DNA from: Heliocidaris tuberculata
Lineage: Eukaryota > Echinodermata > Echinoidea > Camarodonta > Echinometridae
NCBI GenBank assembly: GCA_025618425.1
Contig: CM046847.1
Coordinates: 17,381,766 to 17,445,765, forward strand
Direction of reading: 5' to 3'
Length of the DNA stretch: 64,000 nt
Shown here: piece after piece, positions 1 to 13,700 of the stretch
Layout of the letters: every line of letters begins with the position of its first letter
Position numbering within the stretch: position 1 is the stretch's first letter
Translations under genes and position numbers: made by a program
Notes under the pieces: model-generated
Database searches by the model: none
What the model saw: the letters and a program-made list of their open reading frames with translations, nothing else
Told to the model about the DNA's origin: nothing

Positions 1-765
1 TTGGAATTATCTTTTCCAACATCGGTGAGTTGAATTTATTGCATTTCATGGATATGTTGGTGTCAGTATTTGTAAATTAAATGCTGATTTTGAGTGAATG
101 TTGGTGACTTTTGTGCAGTGGTGTTTGAAAGTGTTGAAAACTTGAGATGTATGACTGTCCAAGAGTATACACACGAAGTGTAGTAATGCCGTTATTAGTG
201 TTGGTTTCCTCATTCCCCGTCCATAGACTCAGCACTTTATTTTTGCGTGCTAACGAACGAGTGGTTTCCTCAACCACAATGTAGCTGATAATATAATATA
301 ATAATAATAATAATAATAATTATAGTAATAATAATGGTAATAATAATAATAATAATGATAATAATAATCACTTATACATGTAACAAGTTAGATCTACAAG
401 CTTATCTGAAGATAAGCTTGTACTCCACAATAGCTTTAACGGGTGAATAGGTTTCAATAGGTTTTGTGCACTTTACATGTACATGCTTATCTGAAGATAA
501 CCTTGTACTTTACAATAGCTTTAAGGGGTGAATAGGCTTTAAAGAAATACACCGCTTTGCCAGAACTGACAGCAAATTACGGATATTATTTTTGGAATTA
601 TCTTTTCCAACATCAGTGCATTGAATTTATTGTATTTCATGGATATGTTGGTATCGGGTTTTTTTTTGATTAAATGCCAATTTTGAGTGAATGTAGGTGA
701 CTTTTGCGCAGTGGTATTTGAAAGTTTTGAGGTGTATGACCATCCGAGTGTGTGCACACGAAGTA
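1..765. repeat. Two direct units of about 200 bp flanking a microsatellite and fold-back pieces, copy 1
   Basis: The stretch 1-180 (TTGGAATTATCTTTTCCAAC onward) recurs diverged at 593-765. Between them lie an (AAT)n tract (290-366) and partial copies of the fold-back family that carries TTATCTGAAGATAA (about 368-540). No gene is seen in 1-1794 apart from this, a CT tract and a C/A run. Confidence 0.75.
290..366. repeat. (AAT)n microsatellite
   Basis: Imperfect ATA/AAT trinucleotide run; the counterpart at 35650-35729 differs slightly. Confidence 0.85.
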
Positions 766-1104
766 TAGAGAAGTTGCTATGTGTGCACTAGCCTATACTT
801 CAGTAATTTTTTACAATAGGTTATGTGTGGATTATAGAGGGAATCCATAGGGTGGGTTATACATGAGGAAAGACAAGATGAGCTTTAGCTTTTAAAGGCT
901 GTTAGTAAGGCCTATCGTGATTGAGGACACTACTCATTCTTTTGCATGAATGCTCACACACTTGCAGTCTTGCATGAAGGGCAGGGTTGACTAGCCTAGC
1001 TATGGAAAGAAGACACCTGCCAATGCATTTGACAAAATGTTCTGAGTGAATGATGGTTTCCTATTTAATGATAATGCCTAATAATCTTCATCTTGGAAAC
1101 CCTG

Positions 1105-1300
1105 AACTTTAAATTGTATCTTCTTTCTTCATTTCTTCTTCTTCATCTCCTTTTCCTTCTTCTAGTAAAAGTTCTACTTCTCCTTCTCCTCCTCCACCTC
1201 CACCCTCCTCCCCCACCCCCTCCCCCTTCTCCTCCATTCTCCTCCCTTCTCCCTCTTCTCCTTCTCCTTCTTTTCCTCTTCCTTTATTTCAGTTTAAGAG
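1105..1300. repeat. Polypyrimidine (CTT/CCT)n tract, copy 1
   Basis: Almost pure C/T on the plus strand in NOC3L intron 1, followed at 1487-1520 by a run of C then A. The open frame across it (poly-Leu/Pro) is low-complexity, not a gene. The counterpart at 36464-36645 is shorter. Confidence 0.85.
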
Positions 1301-1794
1301 AAAAATATTTGTATAAACTTCCTGCTTGTGGTGGGGGGCAGATCTCTTAAAATCTTAGGGTGGTATCTGCAGAAAAAAAAAAGTTTTGTTTATTTTGGTA
1401 CTGAAGATTATTAATGCTGTCTAAAGATCTCTGCTTGACAGTGCTGTCTTATAAGTGAATTCAGCACAAGTTAAAACTCTCCTCTTCACCCCCCCCCCCC
1501 CCCCAAAAAAAAAAAAAAAATTCTTACCCAAATCCAAATAGAGTGTGGGCCTTTTCTAAATTCTTGTATGATATTTATTTTTCATGGGAAGACATTAATG
1601 TGTAACCCAAATTTAACCCTGGATATGAAGACTTTTACATTTAATCTGTAGGCCTATGCTTTTGATGTGTGCAAATTTTTTTCTAAAAGGCATATTTTTG
1701 TACAAATTTTAAATCCATCATTCCAAAATTCATCAATATGTTTTCCTTGACTTCGTTACACGTTTTAAAATTTTATATCATGACTATCTTTTAG

Positions 1795-4700
1795 AAAAAA
1801 TTTAACGCTGGCAGGGGAAAGAAGCTGAGTAACATCAAGCGAGCCAACATAGGAACCAACAAACGTCTCAAGGAACGCCGTACCCAGATCAGATCCTCAC
1901 AGGAATCCCGCTCCAAACCAGGAGGATTCTCAAAGAATGAAAAGCAACATGGGAAGCCAAAGAAGGCCATGTTTGCTTTTGCTGCTGCCCAAAAGGCAGG
2001 ATATTTTACAAATAAGAGGTGAGAGTGCTTTTTAGAAAAAGACAGATGTCTGCAAATTCAAGTAATAATGAAGAGTTTCGGTAAGCCATCAAAAACCTTT
2101 CATCAGGTTTCTTCGATTTTTGTTAATAAATAGCAAGGTACTGGCAATACTAAGACACTGAAGATTTCACCTCCTAAAGTTTAATATTAAAAAATAAGAG
2201 GCAAAAACTAAGTTATATGCCGGGTCAGGCACTTAAACTCCCAACAAAGGCAGCATGTGCTATACACTATACACACACGTGTAAAACCACTGAGTAGCTA
2301 CACACAGTGACACAGATGTTGTCTCTATGCGAAGCCCCAAGATTGCAGTGCAGGGAGCCGTCGGGGTGGAAAGGTCCTAGCATATGGCAGTGATCAAGCA
2401 TTCCTTAGAGATATTTACGCTGAAATTTACCAGAAATCATAGATGGAATACCAAATGCTCTCTTACAAACATCTTTTGATACAAGGAGAACAACATGAGA
2501 CTCTATTTAACACGTTTCTTTCCAGTTTCCTTTTTGCTACCAATACTGTACATGATCTTTAAAGCATTTAGATATTGAGGTTTTCATTCAGTTTCAAATT
2601 AGTTTATATGCACTCTATTATAGTGACTTGTTCATGATGACAAAGTCAGTTAAATTAATTTTTCCCTATTTTTAGTGGTACTCTTTTAATTTAAACATTC
2701 AATCTTAGGAAAGTCACTGGCCCAAAAAACTTCAAGCTAAACTGTTGAATAAGTTTTAACTGATGACTAATTTCAGTCACTTTTTCACAATTTTTCATAA
2801 ATCACACTGTAATTGAATTTCTTTATTCCAATTGTGGCATTTTCTTGTTTTTCCCGTATGTATTCTCTCAAAATTTTTGATTTCATCATCTTGCATTTTA
2901 GAATCAACTATCAATCCAAACCATCAGATGTTGAGGAGGAGAAGGAGACAAGAAGAAGGAGTGATGGAGAGGATGAAGATGAAGATTTAATAGATGAAGA
3001 TATGGAGGAGGAAGACTTGGAATACATTCAGTCTCTTGGGGGGAAATCTGCCTTCCTTTCAAATATTGAAGATAGGTGAGCCCCAGAATAGAATATTTCT
3101 TTGAAATGCCAGCCCAATAATAGCATGCAAATGTTTTGTTCCTTGAATACTAAATATTCAAACCTTCAAGGTTAGAACATGATCAAGAAAAGCAACTTTC
3201 ATTTTGTTTTGAATTAATTTGTCTTCTCATTGCAATGTACAGAGCATAATTTGCTTTTATTCCACCAGTAAAAGCTTGTTTTAGGAACGTTCCACATTTC
3301 TTTGATATTTTTTTTGGTAACTTTCACCACTATAACCACTTTAACAAGAATATTGTCACAGCCCCAAGTTTACTTGCATGTAATTCGATGGCAGCACAAA
3401 CATTTATAGCTAAATCTCGTACCTCTAAAACAAAGAAAAAGATTGGTAATCATTCCCAATATAACAAGCAAGCAAATTTTCTGCTGGAGAATCTGAACAC
3501 ACACAAGCAAATAGATACGAGATATCCGGGCATTTGGTCGGTCGCAGACGATCACGATGCGAAACGGGGTGCATCTTTTTATTTGTATCACAAAAAGCGC
3601 AGGGAGAGTCTTTTTATTTGTATCACAGTGCTGGGAGCATCTTTTTATTCACATCACACCACAGGGAGACCCACCCCCAAAGTATGAATTAGACTTTTTT
3701 TCATACCATGATTGTGCGCTATGCTGATAGTACAGGCACAGTCCCGATATTCAATGCCGAAGTGTGATGGATTTAACTCTTAGTTGGTAACTTAAAAAAT
3801 AAAACGGCCTTGTTATATCGAGTTTCCCCTGTAAAAACAGACTGCAGTTGAAAAGTGTTAAGGTTGAGGTAAATCTATGTATGTATACAACAAAATCATA
3901 TCATATAGTGTTAATGTTTTTAGTTTTAGTTTTAGCCTGCTCCTTGTTTAGCTAGTGCTTGTTCCCTCTTTTCTTGTGCATGAATATTCCTGATAATGCC
4001 TGTAATTATTCACGTCTCAGCGTGACAGAAGCCTCCAAGTCCCGCAAAGGAAAGAGACAGGAAAGAGAGAACAAGATAGCATCTTATGAGGAGCAACCGC
4101 GTATGATGAAGAACCAGGGAGGACAGCAGGCTGCCAACATGAAGCCACTTCTACCTATCAAACATGCAGGAGGTCTGGAGTACAGATGGATGGAGAAAGA
4201 GAAGAAGAATGAAATGGAAGAGACGGAGGAAGGGGAGGAAGAGGAGGAGATTGAAATGGAGCAAGGTGAGAAACAGATAGATTTTAAATGGAGCAGAATG
4301 AGATTTGGAAAAAAAATTCTTCCTGTGCTGCCTCTGTTTGATGAATGTATTAAAAAAGCTTCTTTTTTTTTAAGGGAATTCAACACTAAATTTTAATTGC
4401 TTTGAGAAATTGTCTACTATTTCAATTGAAATTAGATTCTATAATTGGAGATCACAAATAATAGTTTTCATTCTGACCCCAATATATTTTTTTGCTATAA
4501 ACAAGGCATTTATTTATGTCTTCATATGAACAAAGGTTGTTTTTTTTAAATGAAATCCAATAATGGGTATTTTCTCTGTTTTTATGCATTCTGATTTAAA
4601 TGTGCAAGAGGAAAAATGAAAAGCAATACATAATACCAGCATCTATAATTTGGTTATTCATCATACTTTAACACATGACAGACTTGAAATAGGTAAAATA

Positions 4701-7700
4701 TTGATTTTGTTGTTATGGCTACTTGATACATCTTTCAGAGGAAGAAGAAGCCAAGCTACCAGCCATCAGCACCATTCAGATATTTGCAGAACGGCAGGAG
4801 AAGCTGAATCAGAAGAAACAACGTATTGCAACATTGGCCAGCTCAGTTGTTGAGGACCCTGAGAAAAATGTAAGTGTGTATGACTTCGGTTTCAGTTAAG
4901 TCTGTGGTATTGATTTTTCAGGTTGGTTTAAATAAGGCTATTAGTAAAGAATGCAATGGCTGTTAACTAGACAGATTTGAGTCTCAAAGTTTTACCATGG
5001 GCATGAAACAGATTTTTTTGTAATTCATTGAATATTTACTCAAAGATTACTCAACAGACAGTCTTAGTATTTGTATTCACTCTAAATCTATGTTCCCTTG
5101 TTTGTAACTGTGTGTCTGGACAAGAGATAGAGCAGTGTAGTTAATTATCGATATAAAATGAAGATGAAGCCTCTGTTCTCAACAGTGTTTTTATGTTGCC
5201 AAAGAAGCTCCCATGGAAAAACTTCACCTGTCCAAACAGCAAAATGAAAAGAACTTGTATTTGTGTTAAAGCTTGATCTAGCCTCATGCAAATTCACTTC
5301 TCAAGGTATAATGCATGAATGCACCCCTGTAAACCAATGTTTATCTTCCCTTCCCTCTCAGGTTAACAAACTTAAGGATCTGCGGATTGTTCTGGAGGAG
5401 AGAGATCCAAGCATCATGGTGACCACCAGGAAGCTGGCTATGGTATCACTTGGTGAGGTCTTCAAGGACATTGCTCCTGGTTACAGGATTAGGGAATGGG
5501 GAGATAAGGCCAAATCATCACAGCCACAGGTATTCTCACTCAATCTTAATTGGACCTAGAGTCCTAGACCTGATTTAGTTTTGCACATGTATGCATGTAC
5601 ATGCCCCAAACTAATGAATATATTTCTGTGTGAACATAGTGAATCAAATAGTGCTGCTGCTGCCGAGGAGGAGGAGGAGGAGGAGGAGGATGAAGATGAT
5701 GATGATATGAAAATTATGACAGTGTACGATTTTCAGCAGGCAGCTTTCCTTGGCACAACCAGAGTGATTAGCAAAACACTTTGATGATAAACAATGTAAA
5801 GTTGTACAGGATAGCATTTAGTGCTTATTGTGAAATCATAGTCCTTCCATGTTACACAGACATGATCTTATTTTTCGGAATGACAATAGTGATGACAATA
5901 TTAATGATATTATAATTGTTTTGCATTGAGCACTTTTCTCTGCATAAGTAACTAATCAAAGCTCTTGTCGAAATGTGACTCTTATCCAAGCACTAAAATT
6001 CAATTACAGTACCTTTGTTGGTTCTGAAATATATTAGCAACCTTCATACGGGACTTGCGGTTTCGAAACTTTAAGTTAGCGAAACTTTAAGTTAACGAAA
6101 CCACAACTCCCTAACCGCAACGAGGGTTCACACGAGCCCGAAACAACGAGCTGAAACTACAAGCCGAGTGATTGTTGTGGTTAACCCTGGAAGTAGATAC
6201 TACCGATTGTGTGTACATACAGATCCTGTGTTCATAATTCGCGCGAAGTGTATGACCGGAAGTTTAACATGAACAGAGAGGTCATCCTTAACCACAAGCT
6301 TGCGAAACTTAAAGTTTATTCCGTTCACATGGGCCAAAACTACGACGGAGGACCCCCCGCTGCTTGTGGTTTCGGCCTTAACTACGAGCTCGCTTGTGGT
6401 TCTAGAACTACGGGTAAACTTAAAGTTTCAAAACTACAAGTCCGTTCATACGGTCTGAAACTACAAGATAACTAAAAGTTAACTTAAAGTTTTGAAACTA
6501 CCAGCGAAACTGAAAGTTTATCTCCCATCGTGTGAATGTAACTATTAACTCGCTTGTCATTCTTCTGTTTTACAGCTCAGTAAGGAGGTTCAAGTGAAGA
6601 GAGAGTTTGAAGAAGGTTTGGTTACAAACTATCGGCTGTATCTGGAGTTCCTTGAGAAGACTATCAAAGGTAATACTACTTGTATCTGAAGAGTAGTGAA
6701 ATACTACCTTGTACATCGCAAATACACACTGTTATGTCATCATCAGATACATGTAACTGGCTTTATATCACTTTTTCATCTTTCTTTTTTGTCTTATCAA
6801 TAAACCATGGAAAAGTTTACTTAGGAAATGCATGAAAGCTTTGAGGAAATATCATGTAGGTGAGTCCTTAAAAGTGTTTCTGGATACATTTTATGCACTT
6901 GACTATTCCCCTATGCAAACCAAAAAAAGTCATCTAAATTTACTGATTGTATTTAAATTCATGGATGTGTAATGCTCAGACCACTGTTAATTGACAGTCT
7001 AATTCATGTATTATATATATGTGATAGTATCTCTTTGGGTGGACACCTCCTTGCATATCCACTAGTTGTTGCTTTGTCAGGCAATCATCTGCATGATCTT
7101 TCCAGGATGTGATACATTTGGTTTTCATACCAAGGTGGAAGTATTTCAGAAGAGAAATGCCGAGGTATATTCTCCCAGACACTGGTGAAAAATATGTAAG
7201 TTCATATATTAAATCAGCAAAAATGCTTAGGTCCTCTCAGAATACCGTCACTATTAATAACCATTCTATTTTGACAGAGGTCCACAAGACGAAGGCTGAG
7301 CTGAAGAAGGCTAAGGAGAAGGAAGCACAGAGGACGAAACCCAGAGTAGTGCTTCCAGATCAAGCTAAGCTCAGTCTGGCTGAGACGGCTACCAAGTGCC
7401 TCTGTTCTCTACTCAATGCCTTACCTCACTTTAACTACAGGACAAACATCATCTCAGTGGTGGCCAACATGATGACCAGCAAACATGACAAGGTAGAGGA
7501 TGAGCAAGATGATGACAATGATAGCAGTCAGTGGTGGTGGCAGATAATTAAGATGATAATTTGAAAGAAGATGATGAAGATAGCGATTATGATAGTAGTG
7601 CAGATGGTGGTCTTGGTGGTGCAGATGGTGGTGGTAGTGGTGATGGTGATGATAGTGATTTTGATGATAATGATGATGATTATGATGTTTATGATGGTGG

Positions 7701-10700
7701 TGGTGATGATGATGATGATGATGATTATGATGATGGTGATGATAATGATGGTGGTCTTGGTGGTGCAGATGGTGGTGGTAGCGGTGATGGCAATGATGGT
7801 GATTTTGATGATAATGATGATGATTATGATGATGTTTATGATGGTGGTGGTGATGATGATAATGATGATGATTATGATGATGTTGGTGGTGGTGGTGATG
7901 ATGATGATGATGATTATGATGATGTTGATGATGGTGATGATGATAATGATGGTGGTCTTGGTGGTGCAGATGGTGGTAGTAGCGGTGATGGCAATGATGA
8001 TGATGATGGTGATTATGATGATAATGATGATGAATATGATGATGTTGATGATGGTGCTGGTGATGATGATAATGATGATGATGATATGATGATGTTGATT
8101 ATGGTGGTGGTGATGATGATTGTAATGTTGTGGGTGGTGGTATTGAAGATGATGATTATGATGTTGATGATAAGAAGGATGTTAATATGATTTCAAACAT
8201 GAAAACATTCATGATACACCTGGAAATGTTTCTTGTATTTTGCTTACTGAATGTTATGCATAATACCTTTAGCAGAAGTTTGGAGATGTAGTTCTAATGG
8301 CAGATATATGACACTCCATTAAAGGAATCATTATATATATATATAAATACAGCTGCCAACCATTCTTATTTTAGATGAATAATTGCATTTGTTAGCCTTC
8401 AAACTGAAAAAGTAATGTTATAAACTAAAGATAACTCTATTTTTCTGAAAACTTCTGTGTGAGAGCATACAAAATACTCTGTATCCCTAGTTTTCCCTGT
8501 AGAGATTCCTATCCGTTTGCCATTGAAGGTTGGTAGGTATGAGTGAAAAGGAATTTAGAAAGCACACTTCAATTTGGACTAGATATCCAATACATGATCA
8601 TGTTTTCTGATTTTGTTGGTCTTACAGATTGCAAACACTTGTTGCCAATGCATGAAGCAAGTTTTCAGAAGAGACACAACAGGAGATGCCTCCCTTGAAG
8701 CTGTTCGTTTCATCAGTCGCATTGCCAGAAATAATGGATACCAAGTGTCCCCTGAGGTATGAGAAAGGCCCAAAGTTGTTGTTTTTCCTGTCCTGTTATT
8801 TTTTAAGATTGTCATAGGTTTTCCAGCAGATAGATTTTTTGTCATATAGCACAAATCATGAAGACAGTGAGACTCAGTAGAGAGGCTGAATGATGTTCTT
8901 GATATCATAGTACTTAAAAAGGGATGGATGTAATTTTCAAAATGTTCACAAATGCCTGTATCATCATCTGTTATTTCAACATTTAAAATGGATTGGTTAT
9001 TGGTTTTCATGTAGACGAATCTATGTATGGCATTATAGCAGTCATGCAAGAAAATCATTGCACATGGGCATTGTTCTGTGCTGTACACACAAAGCTTCTT
9101 TTCAGTATATTTCAAAAGGGTTTTCAGCAATGTCTGTATTACTGTAAACCTTATTTATGAATGTTTCAATTTCAGTTTCAATACTTTGGTCCTCACAAAC
9201 CCTGTGGTTTGCTGCAATCTTAGCACCTTTTGTTTTGACAAGTTGAAAAGAATTCTAGTCAGAAGGCTGCACACAAATCCTTTTTTAGCCTCTCTCATGG
9301 GTGTGTCAAAGTAGCAAATCTTTCTTTTTCTTTCATTAGGTCCTGAACACCTTCTTATCTCTGAGGATCAAAGAGGTCAAGACAGGTCACACAGCAGAAG
9401 AGAACAGGAAGAAGATGCTACAGGAAAGGAAGGAGAAATTCAAGCGTTACTCTCGCAATCAAAAACGGGTGTGTTAATTGTTAAGGAATCATTCTCATAA
9501 TGTTTTGTAGTGGTGGAGGTAGAAGACTAAACCAATATTTAATCAAGTTTCAACAAAACTGATGAAATTAGAAAAGTGTCCTTACAACTATTCTAATTCA
9601 TTTCCTTTGGATGGTACTGACGTGATACCTTGGTCCTATCGCTTATTACTACAGTTTATGTTTGAATTTTTGTTCCTTGCTGGTGATTTGAATAAAAAGA
9701 TTTTGAAGATGGGATTCACTAAGAGTTGGAATATTGCTGTGGAAGTTTTGTTACATTTTTTAAAGGCTATTTGTCTTGTGGGATTTTTTTTTAGAAATCC
9801 CAGTGATATAAACTAAAACAATTAATGGAGTTAACCAGTCCAGTGTAAGCATGCTAGTCTCTCTTGTACAATTTTTCTTTTCAGTATCACAAAAAGTTGG
9901 AGATTCTTGAGAAGGAGCTGCAAGCGACCGAGGCATCCGAGAACAAAAACAAGAAACTCAAATTGGTGAGCTTTATAGAAAGCGGAAAGTCCACCTCACG
10001 ATGATTATCTCTCTATCTTTATTTTGTGGTTATACAGTGATGACAATAGTAAATTATTTATTTATGAATCCATGCTGAATTTGAATGAGTTCAGATATTA
10101 TTAGAACTATCGTATCTCATGCTGTACTTCAAATGAAAAGTTCTAAGGTCTTGGATTCAAGCATCTTTTAATAGGAAAAAAAAAATGAAAAAAATATTGA
10201 TTTGTTCTTAACTTGTACATTGAATGTAAGTAGCATTTTCCATACAAGGACAGAAACTAGACTTGTTTAGTTTGCCCTCATTGCCAGAAAATCTGTATCA
10301 GATGTATTTCTTTGTCACGTGAAGAATATTCAAGGGTAATGTTAATGTGAAAAGCTCACTTTAATATGACATCATCATTATGTTGCCAGTTTGATATGAC
10401 ATCATCATTATGTTGCCAGTTTGATATGACATCATCATTATATTGCCAGTTTAAATCCCTAGCTTTTACTACAGATCCTCTCTTTCATTCCCAACCTGCA
10501 CAGATCTGTTTTAGCAATTTCTACCAAATAAACTTGGCTAATAGATAAAGTTGAGTTCTGGTAAAACTATTTCATTTGGAAAGAAAAAAAAATATTGTAT
10601 TGTGTGTTTTTGGAATCGTCAAAGAGCTGAGAAATTGATGAAATCTTGCATTGTGAAACATTGTGAAAAGCACTGCAAACAGATATAAATACCAGGGCTG

Positions 10701-13700
10701 ATGGTGACAGGCCTGTTGTCAGCATTTATGTTGATAGAAGAAAGTGGGAGCTACATCAGCATAGTCTTTCTTTGTCAATATAATTTTTTTTACAGCATAT
10801 CTTGTGGAAGTTTCAAAAATCCTATCCTTTTAACTACAAGTACTATTTTCTCCATCTCTTATATCAGCACACTGAGATTGTCCAGATTGTCTTTGCCACC
10901 TATTTCCGCATCCTGAAGAGAGCAAGCCATTCTATCATGCTGCCTTCAGTGCTAGAAGGTCTAGCCAAATTTGCGCATCTCATCAATGTGGAATTCTTTG
11001 ATGACCTCATCCAAGTTCTACACAGCCTTGTGGAAAGAGGGGTAAGAGAAAACTATATTATTTCTCATCTTTCTCTCTAATGCATGTAAGGTGAGATGTT
11101 ATTTGTTGTCTTTGCCCTAAAAAGACTGCCCCCCCCCCCCATTATCTCATCCATAGAGTGACCAATTGCTACAAATTTCGCACATAGTTCCAAAATTATA
11201 TCAAGACTAAGATCACAGTGTTCATTTACTTATAAACTGCCATTTTTATGATTAATCATTATTTCCAAAGTGGCAAGCTATGTCTTTCGAGGGTTTTTTT
11301 TTTTTCCTTACATGTTTTCATTCATATTCCTTCATTTATTAATTATGCCATCTCTAAAACCAGAAAATTGTATGTGATTTTCTTCCCTTAAATCATTTTT
11401 CGTTCAAATCCTTTTCTTGCTCCAACACCTTTAGGATCTGAAGTACAGAGAGTCTCTCCACTGTACACTGACTGCATTCCATATACTCTCAGGCCAGGGA
11501 GATGTACTCAACATAGATCCCAGTCATTTCTACTCTCATCTTTATGTCACACTACCACTGGTCCATGCAGGTATGTGATCCTGTGCAAGGTTCCTTTTAG
11601 TTGGATGAAGTGGGTAATGAGACTAGGTAATGTTATGGGTATTAGCTATCCAATGGAACTAGGTTATGATCAGAGCTGCCAACCTGTCCCTTAAAAAAGG
11701 GGATTATTTAGTTTTTAAAAACATTTTTTTGGGCGGGAGGATGATTTTTCAGTGCTATAGTGCAATATGGCATGTTTTCCTAAATAACCTGCTTTAACAA
11801 CCACTTTTAATTCACGACCATCTTGCTTCTAACTCAGTCCGAAACAGTTGTTCTCTTTCAAATGGATATATATACATGTGGAAAATCTCACCTAATCATT
11901 CTGGTTAGAAGCTGCTGCTTTCTTGCACTTCTTCAGGAGCTTGTCTGGGAAGTTTCTTTGATAACACAAGATCTTTCTTGCTTGACTTTGAACATTGTGG
12001 GTGAGGAAGTCCAATAGTGTTTTGTAAGCTTAGACTTGGTCTATAGTCAGTGGAGTTCTTCCTTACAGGACTGAAAAGCCTTTCATCATCTGCCTTTCTG
12101 TGAGGTACAGAGAGAATGGCTAGCATAATTTTGGCCAGATTGGCATACTTCATCTGTCCATTTGTTTGGTCCTTTAAACATGCTATTTCTCCCCACACTT
12201 CATCTGCTCTCCCTGTCAGCTGACCCTGATTGGACAATGATTCAATTTGATATTTTGCAAATTCAAATTCAAGACAGTCTAATATGTCCTCCATGTAATA
12301 GAACTTGTAGGAAAAGTATCCAACAGAGGAGAAAGTACCTCCTAACTGCTGCATGGATTTCCCTCTTTTGTTTAGCCGAGAAGTCAGAGCTTGCTAGAAA
12401 TTCTCTCAATTTCTGTCCAACAATAAAGTCTTCATCTTCTCTTTCAACTTAATCTTTGCTTACCTTTGCTTCCTGACTCGGGGTTCTTGCGATAGCTGTT
12501 GTCTTTGTACATTGACAAGGAAAACGTGCAGCAATGTTGCTATTAGGGAACATAACCTTCACAAGATTGGTGAAATGGTCGGCTCCAGCAAATGCTATGT
12601 TGTGGTCAATTAAGTAGTTTGTCATCAGAGTTTCTACTCTTATCACTGACAAATCCACATTTCCTTTAATGAAAGTTGCAATTTTCGGTTTCTTCTCAAT
12701 TGTACTGCATGTGTTTAAGTGCTTTATTGTCTTTAATTGTGTTTTTATTTGATTGCTCTCCCTGAGCCATGGTAAATTCAGCTCCAAACATTGTGCAACA
12801 AACATTAAAGTCGTCACATTTCAAAGCAATTATACAACTCCACTTTGCTGTTTTTTCCCCCCAAAAATACATTAAAAACGTACTAGTTGGCAGCTCAGTA
12901 TGATTTAAGTGACCCATCAGATGTGCCAAAACTTAATCTTGTCTTAGAATAGTTAATTGTATCTGATTTGGAAGGGGTAAATCAGAAATACCTTGTACTT
13001 TGACATGAACAAATGAAGAGAGAGAGAGAGAGAGAGAGTGAACTATGCAAAAGAGAGATTTAAAGGGACATGACATTGTTTATACTTCGAGAGGCACTTT
13101 TGTTAGCCCAGGAAAAATTTAAAAGAGCTTCATGCCATTCTGACCACACCATAATTCTTTGGGAGAAATAAAGGCTCAACATATGAAGTGATAGAAAATC
13201 AGTATCATTCACTTATAACATTTCATGGGAAGTAGGCCAATTCTAGCCAAAGATTTACTGATAAAAAAACCAAGCATTCCTTCTTTGAATTATCATTTTA
13301 TAATATAAATGTGGTTTCTGTAAATGACTTCATATCCTTATTGTTGAGGAGTGTACAGAGATGAAGAATTGTTTAATTTTGCACTTATTTCTCCTGATGG
13401 TCACTCTGTCTGCTGTAGGTATAAGCAGTGATGATGCCAAGCTTGTCTGTGACTGCCTGGAAGTGATGATTAGCAGGAGACGCAAGCAGATCTCTATCCA
13501 TAGAGTCATGGGCTTCCTCAAGAGACTGACAACGCTAGCGACCTTAGGACTCCCCAATGCTGCACTAGCTTATATGAGTGCCCTCAAAACATTCATGAAG
13601 GTATGTTCAACCCTGTCTGGTGGGTATGGTAGTGGTAATAACAAACTCTCATTCTAACAAGGTAATTTTTGCAGGTCCTAATTCTTTGTATTTTATTGGG

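Noticed and set aside
1093..1350. Leu/Pro-rich frame
   Set aside because: Low-complexity CT tract.
3388..3687. Basic 99-codon frame in NOC3L intron 3
   Set aside because: A one-base indel shifts the frame between the two copies, so it is not conserved as protein; it overlaps a degenerate tandem repeat.
5581..5784. Short frame with poly-Ala, poly-Glu and poly-Asp as a possible NOC3L exon
   Set aside because: No matching splice sites and phases are needed there: exons 6 and 7 join directly as in the family, and the GAG number differs between copies.
7561..8190. Asp/Gly-rich open frame of about 200 codons
   Set aside because: Triplet periodicity of the GAT/GGT minisatellite; also open as Met/Val-rich in another frame, and sits in an intron between exons that join correctly without it.
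10360..10449. Three regular repeats as a CRISPR-like array
   Set aside because: Units are directly adjacent without spacers, in an animal intron; a plain tandem repeat.
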